Assembly (NCBI RefSeq): GCF_021917145.1
Contig: NC_061077.1
Coordinates: 14,589,420-14,653,419 of the forward strand
Source of the DNA: Hypomesus transpacificus
Taxonomy: Eukaryota > Chordata > Actinopteri > Osmeriformes > Osmeridae
Reading direction: 5' to 3'
DNA: 64,000 bases
Positions within the stretch are counted from its first letter, which is position 1. Every line of letters begins with the position of its first letter. The notes beneath the pieces were generated by a model. It was given only the letters and a program-made list of their open reading frames with translations. It was not told the origin of the DNA and did not search any database. Positions 56,601 through 64,000 of this stretch are shown here, piece after piece. The translations under genes were made by a program, and so were the position numbers.

Positions 56601-59600
56601 TAACTTGCCAGATACCTTTCTCTTCCTGCTGTGCATCTTTCCCTTCAGAGGATGTGGACAGTCCAATACTGTCCAGGGTCTCCTGGCTCTCCCCACTCAG
56701 CTGCTCCTTCACCAGTCTGCCAGTAGAAACAGAGTAGAAAACACCACAGTCAGACTCTGCATTTTTGGGTTCACCACACTAATTGCAGTGCTGGGATGTA
56801 ATTACTGATGATTAATAAATTCATAATCCAAGATAAGGATCTGTTACCTTTGCTGGAGCTTCTCAATGTTTTCTTTGATCCTGAGGAGATAAGGATTCAT
56901 TTTAGAATCTGAAGTCTACTAGGCCTTTTACTAGACAAGTATATCCCATCAACAATTTCAGGCAGAGCATTATGTTAACGCGATGTGATTAATGTGCTTG
57001 GTTGGATGAGGAAAAATCAAAACAAACGTGTATCTCTCTCTATTCTCATAATGGCACCTCTATGTACTCATCACAATGTGAGAATATCTTTCCCTTGCCT
57101 CCAGTTATTGATTCTGCTCAGCTAAGTCTTCTCGGAGTGAGCCAGCTGTGTGTGTAAAGCAGCGAGGTGTGCAGCCAGTAGGGATGCAGCACACTCTTTT
57201 GGAGCAGTTTCCAAAAGGGCTTCCTTGGTTGTACCTACAGGAGAAACCTTCTGGAAAAACCTTCTCTGGTCCTTTTACAACATTCGTTCTTTAACGTCCT
57301 TAAATTCTCGCATAGGAACCACCAAAGACATTTCTAGAAAGCACCTAGTTGACCTTCCTGGTGCAAATGAGTGTACTTCACCATAAAAAATGATCAGCAG
57401 TGCATCATGCCAGATAGGGAAACAGTGGGCTGGCTCTTACGTGTCAGAGATCACACTGACTGAGTCCCTCAGCTCCTTCTCTCTGGGTGCGGGAACACAT
57501 AAACACAACAACCACACACACTGTTAGGCTGAGTTACCATCCATCCACCACAAAGCAATCTGCTGTTTGCTGCAGAGCAGTGGGACTTTTCAAGGCTGGT
57601 AACTGCAACCCTACAGGCCATGTTCTGTATGGAAAACACAACCATGGAGATGATATGAACGAATCATGAAATAGGATCAGTTTCCATCCTCCCAACTAAA
57701 GTGAAGACCGGCTACAGGTTGGTGGTAGCATTTCTGGCTGACCTGTCTGCTCCCTGGCGGACAGGGACGTTGTCAAGGTCCGTGAGCTCCAGGAAGTCGT
57801 TGTTGAAGTAGTGCAGCTGCAGGATGCAGGCCAGCAGGAAGGTGGCGGGGAGCAGGATCTTGGCAAACAGCTCCACCGTGTCGTACTGCTCCAGACCCAG
57901 GTCACGCAGGCTGCAGCGCGACGGCAGACACACACACACACACGCGCGGAGGAAAGGCTCAGTAGACAGAGACATACCGTGACAGAGATGGTTTTGATTT
58001 GTCCCAGCCATGCCATTTCAAGGCCTGTTCAGATTTGACCTTTGACCCACGTGAGCCTCACCCCTCCTCTGACATGCCCATGATCTGCCTGAAGAGGCCT
58101 GAGACACTCCTGAACTGATACATGTAGATGGCGATGAGCACTAGCATGGAGTAGCCCACCACCACCGCCCAGAAGTACTTCAGCACCCGGCGCCACACAT
58201 CGTAACGAACCTGATGGAGGGATAGAGGTTAGAGGGTGGAGAAGATGAGGGAGAGGATGAGAGTCAGCAACAGGCAGAAGGAAAGGGGATGACTCGACTG
58301 GGTCGTGTTTCAGATGTCAACTCAGGTAAAAAGGCTGCTGTTCAAAATTCTTGACCTACAGTATAAGCTAATGCTGATTATGAAGCACTCCCATGGCCTT
58401 CTTAAGTGGAGGACAACAAGTGGGGACGCAGGAATAGCACAGAAACAAAGGTTTATGTGGGTGTTCAGTCTCTGTGTGAGGCTGGGCCAGGCCATTAGGC
58501 AGCTCTTAGTGGCCACTTTACCAGGTCAGCAGAAACACTAGAAGGGCAGAAACAGGGAAAACAGCAGCAGAAATGTTTGTGTCTGTGTTTATGAATCAGA
58601 ATCAATACTCATAACAGCCAGCGTATTGATGAGGGACTTCTGAGAGGTGCAGGAAGAGGGGGGAGGGAAGGGGGAAGTGAGGTGGCAGGAAGAGAGGGTG
58701 AGGAAAGGGGGGAGACGGGTGAACGTGGCACAACTTGATTCCTTCCACTCACTCCAGGTTTGTAAACAACTTGTTAAGCGCTGCTTTGTTTTTAGGTAGA
58801 TACCCTGAATGCATCTCTAGTTTCTTAGATGAAAGGTAGGGACAAGCACACCCACACGCACACAAACACAGAGGACTTTACCACCTGGTAGAGTATGATG
58901 CAGAAGAGGAAGAGGACGATATAGAGGATCTTGTAGACCATCACCTTCCCCGAGAAGCTGACCACGAAGAACATGGAGCAGCAAAACAGGATCCAGTACT
59001 TCACCAGGAAGCCCCTCAGCTCCTTGCCCAGCAGAGAGGCCAAGGGGGAGGGTTCTGGTTCCTCCGCTGAGGGGGGGTTGGGGGGTGGGGAGAGAGGGGT
59101 GAGGAAAGGTGGGCAGGGGGTGGTGGGAGGGGGGTGACGGTAATGAAGAAGAAGGTGAAAAACATGGGAAAAGGGAGAGGATATGTTATAACGATACGTT
59201 ATTGCTGCTTGGAGATGGAATGATGAACGGATCCTTTCCAGAAGGGAAGTGGAAAAGGAGGTGAAGTACGTGGCAGAACTTTGACTTCATCCAGAGTCTC
59301 CATCTCCTGCTGGCTCTGCTCCTCCTTTCGCTCCCGCAGTTGCTGACGGAACAGCAGCCAGAAACTGAAGGCATAGCACACCTGGAGACACAGGGAGCCG
59401 TCAGCAAACAGCACAGAGAAGCAGAACAACAACATCCTCCGGCTCGACCCTGTGACCTCCCTGACCTTGGCTCCCAGGTGGGCGCAGGGTGCAGAGGAGC
59501 TGCTGAGGTCAAAGTCCACCACCATGGCGGGGTGCAGGTGGGGGTAGAGCTCATCCCTGCTCAGTCTCAGCCCGCTGAGCCAGGCCGCGCCCACCAGCAC

Positions 59601-62600
59601 TGTGCCGTACACCGCCAGGAAGGGTGCGCTCAGCATGGCGTAGCGCCGGCGGTCACGCATCATCCAGATGGCGCAGGACCATACCAGCAGGGCAAAGGTC
59701 AACCAGCTGTTGTAGGTGATGCTCCACACCTGGGAAACAGGGACGCAGAGTCCAAGGTCAGTAGCATAAAGACCCTAAAAAGAGGGTCTTTATGCTTGAG
59801 TTTGAAAGGATTCAAACCCACCCCTCCCTTCAAAGCCACTCCTATTTTATTTCAGCAAATATAACAAAAAGTGCTTCTCCCTGTAAGCCTACGTATTGTA
59901 CTGTAAACAGAAATGTATGAAACCCATATTACATACTGAAGAATACATCATAGCTCTCAACCCACATGGTAACTCTAAGAGTCTGATCCATATTGTAAAC
60001 ATGCAGAGTGAGGCTGGGTACCATCATGATGATGAGGGCGCTAACGTAGCTGTGTTTCATGACCAGCAGACCAAATACAACCAGACCACTGGGGGCCGGC
60101 GTGGGGGGAGGAGTCTCCACACCACTTCCTAATAACTCAGTCTTCTCTTTCTCCTCTGCTTCTGTGTCTAACTCTGAGGAAGGGAGTGGATAGAAGAGGG
60201 GAGGAGAGGGAACAAGAGAGGAGTGGGGAGGGGAGGGAATAAAAGCAAATGAAAGGAAATGAGAGGAGATTGCATGGTAACTATACAATACCTTTCAAAC
60301 AACTCAGAACTATCCATCACTAAATCATTTTTGTCTTTGTTCCTTTGGGGGCACCACATTACCTACACCACTGGCTACTAAACTAAAGCCTAACTCCATG
60401 GAGACATAGAGAAGACAGCTGGTACCTTCTGACAGTGAGTCTGCTCCTTCATACTGGGGAGGAGGGTAGCAGTTGGTGTAGCCGCCCTCACCCAGCCGTG
60501 AGCCCAGCTGGTGGCTGCGCAAGTCATGCCAGGAAGTCCCCCCCATTAGCACCATGGGCTGGGGAGCGGGAATACACACCACACCGTCAACACAAGCCCT
60601 CATTAAAACAGTACAGATAAATTATCACTGAGGAAAATCAAATTAGAATAAAAGTCGTAAAGACAAAAAAGGTAAATTGAACTGAGGTTTGTTAAACAAT
60701 CCATTCTTTGGTTTCCTTCTCAAGAATCATCATGGCTACCTCGTCTGGTAGGTAGGTCTCTTCGTCTGTGCTGGTTAGAAGCTGTGAATGACAGTGACAA
60801 ACAAAGAATAAACACAGGATGTATGCTCAAACTCAAATATCAGAACAGAGATTTTGTTGGAAATGTTAATACAGCAGGAACATGTTCAAATGTTCTCGAG
60901 TGGTTCCTCACCTCGTTCCTGTCTCCAGGGATATACAGGATCTTACAGAAGCTTGGAGGCTCCTGCTCAGGGCTCTCCACTGGAGTCTCCGGCTTCTCCT
61001 CTGTCACCTACCAGCCACACAGCCAATGCTGAAAACCCACACAAAGCCCCCTGACACGCACACAAATGCACACACACCAAGCGGTGGGTTGTGGTACCTG
61101 TTCCTCGCTGAGATGGACCCACTTGTGCAGCAAGGCCACCAGGGTGTAGTACAGCAGCAGCAGAGCCAGTGGGTTGGTGAACACAGGCCAGCTAGCGTCA
61201 GCGTGCAAGCCCAGGCTGTAGGGCTCTGACTGGTTGGTGTGGATGAACGCTGTCATGCCAAACAACCTGGGGAGTGTGTGTGTGTGTGTGTGGGGGGGGG
61301 GGGGGGTGTGGATGGAAGAGAGAGAGAGGTCAAAGAGGCTCAAGGGAGGGGTTAGGAGTAGCGGGTCGTTGGTGGGTTTTCGAAGTAGCAGCACACCAAA
61401 CTTGACAGTATCCTCTCAGATACCCTCCCCTGCCCAGCCCCGTGGGGTCTACCTGGCGTAGACGTCGTGGGGGGGCACAAGATGCTGGGCCAGGGGCAGC
61501 TGGTAGAGGTAGAGGGCCAGAAGGTGCCCAGCGCTGAAGATGGCCATGAACACACACAGGGTGCTGAAGACTAGCAGGTTGATGGAGCGCCCAAACACCC
61601 ACCACCACACTAGGCCCAAGAATGTCCCGAAATACACCCCAGACGTCAGGGAGGGTAGGGCGATGCCTGCAGGGAAGGAAGAGTAGATATGGTATGTATG
61701 AGTGTGGTGGAGTAGGGTTCTGTAGCATGGGCGTTATGAGTTCTGTAGTATGGGGGTATAGGGTTCTCTAATATGGTAGTAGAGGGTTTTCTAGAATGGG
61801 AGTAGAGGGTTCTGTAGTATGGGGGTCCTACCAGCCAGGCCCAGTAGTATGGTGACCACCACCTTCCCTGCAGTGTTCATGATGGTGGACAGGACGAGTC
61901 GGACCCCTGCAGCAAACACCAACAGCTTTGTGATAAACTGTGGCGGGGATGACTGGACCGGTGTGCTCTCATCTGAGGTGTCACAGGATGAGCCGTCTGT
62001 GATGTCACTTCCTCCCTCAGACTCTGTATCCGACACTTCTTCTTCCTGCTGTGGTCACACGGACATTGGGTTGAATTTCTCCCTCGCTATCTCTCTTTAG
62101 CTAATTTCTTATCTTTCACTCTCACCCTCTCTCTCTCCACCTCTCCTGTCCATTGGCCTCATGTATAAAAGAGCAGCTTTCATACCAGAATAAAAGCGCA
62201 GCTTTAATACCAGAAGATGGCGTATGGCCAAAACTTGAAAAGTACCTATGCATAGAAATTATCACATGTATAAAACCGGTCGTACGCCAGGTCCTGCGCA
62301 CCTTTCTTTATAAATCACAATCAACGTGAGTTTGACCACACGTGAACGAGCCACTGACCCCGCCTTGCCTCCTCCCATAAATGAATATGCAAATAGCCTA
62401 TAAATGAGCTCCTGAGGTAATTTCTTTGTCTGAATCTGAATTTTTTGTCAAAAGAAAGTCGGCGGAGTGTAAAACTATTTACGCCCTTTCTTGTTTTTTA
62501 CCTGTAGCACTTTGAGATTTAGCTAAATGTAAAGTGCATTACAAATAAAATCATCATTATTATTATTATGGGCCAAATGCTGTGGGTTTGGGGAACCGGA

Positions 62601-63774
62601 CCATGGCAGATATTAAGAAGAAATGGTCCGATGTAAAACTTGAAATTAAGAAACGAGTGGTGGCGCATCGTAACAGCATGGCAGCTAGGGTTAGCGTGAC
62701 ATAAATTCCCTGAGTGATTTTGTAGTTCGTTTCACACCCTCAAGTTTAACAGAAGTTAGTGGTGGCAAATTAAACAGTAGGCTATATAACATATCCCATT
62801 TTGGGTTTTGGCATTTTGATGTGATCATCCACATTAATGATCAAACTTTTATTGTTATGTTTTTTGAATAGTCAACGTCATAGACCTATGACAATAACTG
62901 TAGTGGAAACTTTATTTTACATTGTTTGTTGAGTTTCGGCACTTTTCAGTAAGAATTCGCCATGTTACAGAGCCAGACAAGACTTTGCGGATGGTCCGCA
63001 CATTTTCACGTGTGCTCAAAAGTTTCCGTGACGGCCCGCACATTCTCAAGTACATTTTTTAAACATCACACCGTGTGCATGAAAAAAAGCGTACGCTTTT
63101 TGTGCGTACGCAACGTTTATACATTTTTTGTAGGTCCAATCAGCGAACAGAGGGAGTGGCTGAGAACGATGACGTTAATGTTGTGCACTAGTTTGAGTAG
63201 TTCAGTAATGGCGGCGGAGAAAGATGCGAGCGAAGCTATTCTGCGGTTGTGGCAACGCTGCCGAATATCCATAGGTTAAAGCCGGAGCAAGAACATTCCT
63301 TGCAGAGTTTTGTTGGTGGCCATGATGTTGTGGCCCTCCTCCCCACAGGGTTTGGGAAAAGTTTGATTTTCCAACTACGGCAGCTAGCTCCATTACAGTA
63401 GTGGTGAAGGAGTTGGCTAAGGAGAACGCTTGCGATTGGTTATGGCAAATCAGAGTGGCTCTGGGCAGATCCAATAGTCTTAAACTAACGTAAACTTCGT
63501 AAACTTCAACAGAGGACTCGCCTTCAAGGAAGTTAACGTTTGTCAATGGAGCGATCCCAGACCCTCTGTACAAATGAAATGTACGAGGGTCTGGTTAGGA
63601 TCAGGCTACCAGGTGCCTACCTCAGAGGAGGTGATGCCGTTGTCATGGAAACTGATCTGGGGAGCGGGGCGCAGCAGCTTCTTGCAGAGGCGGAGCAGAA
63701 AGAGTCCAGACAGGAAGAGCCCCAGGTCTGGAGCCAGGAGACGCACAATGTTACCTGGATCCACCACACTGAAC
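43908..63774 (-). CDS. piezo2-like: Piezo mechanosensitive cation channel, PIEZO2-like, 5' end outside window
   Basis: Fifty-one exons with GT/AG junctions are readable on the minus strand and follow human Piezo order from about residue 120 ([17 protein letters not shown] at 63,774) to the stop. The first exons lie beyond 64,000. Piezo proteins form trimeric, propeller-shaped channels in the plasma membrane, with a bowl of blades, a central pore and an extracellular cap, opened by membrane tension. Several stretches match PIEZO2 better than PIEZO1: [11 protein letters not shown] then [61 protein letters not shown]. Divergence in linkers suggests an additional teleost paralogue rather than the best-conserved piezo2. 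Parts are described in the next three entries. Confidence 0.95.
45110..45910. mobile_element. LINE-type 3' ends in a Piezo intron
   Basis: A plus-strand tail ends GAATAAAATCCCTTCTGATT and a TCTGATTCTGATTC repeat near 45,340, a fish retroelement end. It includes a tandem copy of CCCTTAGTATTAGCTAGAC at 45,154-45,191. The following part (TTTTAATTGTCAGGTGCACA at 45,432, CACTGAAATTCTTGGGACAA) resembles the reverse complement of another LINE 3' region. Confidence 0.5.
48024..53123 (-). CDS. piezo2-like: Piezo central module: inner blade, clasp, latch and beam
   Basis: Exons 5' to 3': 53034-53123, 52804-52889, 52596-52673, 52316-52428, 52031-52194, 51871-51945, 51574-51740, 51104-51306, 50845-50991, 50362-50721, 49758-50016, 49478-49666, 49063-49261, 48635-48765, 48350-48497, 48024-48238. 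The beam helix is [29 protein letters not shown] and [13 protein letters not shown] are the latch-type motifs known from mammals. Linkers are long, acidic and variable; exon 50362-50721 codes for a 27-residue Glu run. Membrane blocks include [55 protein letters not shown] and [20 protein letters not shown]. Confidence 0.9.
50481..50576 (-). repeat. In-frame GAG repeat coding poly-glutamate in Piezo
   Basis: The plus strand shows CTC/CCT repeated over 96 bp. In the Piezo frame this codes 27 Glu in a row (25 GAG, 2 GAA), one Val and 4 more Glu, just after [14 protein letters not shown] and before [12 protein letters not shown]. The repeat also produces long false frames of Pro/Ser and Arg on other frames. 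Confidence 0.9.
51349..51515. repeat. Exact tandem duplication, 86-bp period, in a Piezo intron
   Basis: GTAACAATCTTAGCAATTTT begins at 51,351 and again at 51,437, followed in both by CCAGAGTTATGCATAAGTCT and GGCTCTGGAGGACAGG. No mismatch was noticed over about 75 bp. Confidence 0.85.
53334..63774 (-). CDS. piezo2-like: Piezo outer blade (transmembrane helical units)
   Basis: Exons 5' to 3': 63621-63774, 61832-62048, 61453-61666, 61098-61266, 60912-61007, 60740-60781, 60426-60558, 60022-60173, 59466-59729, 59270-59381, 58882-59066, 58062-58210, 57743-57910, 57441-57482, 56848-56880, 56518-56716, 56228-56400, 55935-56111, 55691-55843, 55203-55403, 54846-55050, 54582-54683, 54254-54419, 53884-54127, 53616-53712, 53334-53493. 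Anchoring matches to human Piezo include [122 protein letters not shown] and [20 protein letters not shown]. The tiny exons 56848-56880, 57441-57482 and 60740-60781 code for linkers and could be alternatively used. Joins of the small exons are the least certain. Confidence 0.88.
54176..54253. repeat. TG-rich microsatellite beside a Piezo splice donor
   Basis: Interrupted TG repeat ending four bases from the donor of exon 54254-54419. It is one of many such repeats at Piezo exon edges; see the separate observation. Confidence 0.8.
62155..63130. mobile_element. Harbinger-like remnant with Myb/SANT exon
   Basis: The ends carry GGCCTCATGTATAAAA at 62,155 and TGCGTACGCAACGTTTATAC at 63,102, an inverted pattern (with GTACGCC inside) seen in fish Harbinger derivatives. 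Inside, 62,580-62,690 reads [20 protein letters not shown] and [19 protein letters not shown], the Myb/SANT-like DNA-binding protein that Harbinger elements code beside their transposase. A LINE tail (GCACTTTGAGATTT..ATAAAATCATCATTATT, 62,505-62,565) has inserted beside it. It fills the largest visible Piezo intron. Confidence 0.6.
63200..63610 (+). pseudogene. RecQ-like helicase fragment in a repeat
   Basis: From 63,262 the frame reads [20 protein letters not shown] and [15 protein letters not shown], then a [11 protein letters not shown] is a Walker A motif and 'LKPEQ..' is the Q-motif-like start of RecQ-type helicases that occur in many fish transposon-linked copies. A short upstream frame, [18 protein letters not shown], is offset by a frameshift. 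It ends in GATCCCAGACCCTCTGTAC and GTACGAGGGTCTGGTTAGG, a hairpin typical of a fish repeat. It lies antisense in the Piezo intron and cannot be functional. Confidence 0.6.
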
Positions 63775-63822
63775 CTGGACACACACCCACACACACACAT
63801 ACACACACACACACACACAGCA
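63775..63822. repeat. CA microsatellite next to the Piezo acceptor at 63,774
   Basis: About 40 bp of CA repeat, which reads TG on the Piezo strand, ending directly at the TCCAG acceptor of exon 63621-63774. Confidence 0.85.
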
Positions 63823-64000
63823 AGTTTAGACTAATGCTGGTGATATCACAGACTTTTACAATTATTTTAGAACAAAGAAGTGGTCCTACCGTACAATGCC
63901 CAGATGGTAGAAAACATTCTCTGTATATTCTGTGGCTGTTGAACAAACACAGCATGGTCTCACTTTACTTGTGACATGTACCTGTCACAAACTAGTTCAT

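Noticed and set aside
59340..59864. 174-codon plus-strand ORF
   Set aside because: Antisense shadow of Piezo exons 59270-59381 and 59466-59729; high GC makes long chance frames.

Overview
The window is teleost fish nuclear DNA. Genes have many short introns with GT/AG junctions, and the introns are rich in CA/TG microsatellites. The repeats include a tRNA-headed SINE with a fish LINE tail, L2/Rex-like LINE ends, hAT- and Harbinger-like remnants and palindromic MITEs. The species cannot be fixed from sequence alone.

Layout. Positions 1-33,000 are mostly transposable-element territory: a GCACT-rich repeat at the left edge; a decayed THAP/SWIM-type element (2.1-3.3 kb); a 141-bp satellite array (5.5-8.1 kb) with a second, inverted array at 15.6-16.4 kb; a broken MULE (NOF-like) transposase followed by Ulp1/SENP-like protease exons (10.8-17.0 kb); a minus-strand two-gene transposon with an intact 645-codon transposase-like ORF and a multi-exon DUF4806-type gene (17.1-22.8 kb), split by a LINE; and a 2.55-kb foldback element (25.36-27.91 kb) whose arms of about 1.1 kb each carry the same ORF start. 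Next come a relic of the 3' exons of a BPI/LBP gene (28.2-29.1 kb) and a small uncharacterised minus-strand gene (30.6-31.0 kb).

Positions 33,000-64,000 hold four host genes. A complete 15-coding-exon BPI/LBP-family gene (464 aa) is on plus. prelid3b is on minus (6 exons, 193 aa). atp5f1e is on plus (49 aa) and starts 610 bp from prelid3b, head to head. A Piezo channel gene is on minus: 51 exons are visible from the C-terminus at 43,908 to about human residue 120 at 63,774, with the first exons beyond the right edge. Diagnostic segments are closer to PIEZO2 than PIEZO1.

Functionally, BPI/LBP is an innate-immune lipid-binding protein, PRELID3B is a mitochondrial lipid carrier, ATP5F1E is an ATP-synthase subunit and Piezo is a mechanosensitive cation channel; they are neighbours, not a pathway. 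The most unusual material is the foldback element with its duplicated ORF, the satellite-bearing element with a three-unit higher-order repeat, the uncharacterised 137-aa gene, and a 27-residue poly-glutamate run in the Piezo coding sequence. All coordinates and exon joins were read by eye; nothing was searched or aligned by program.
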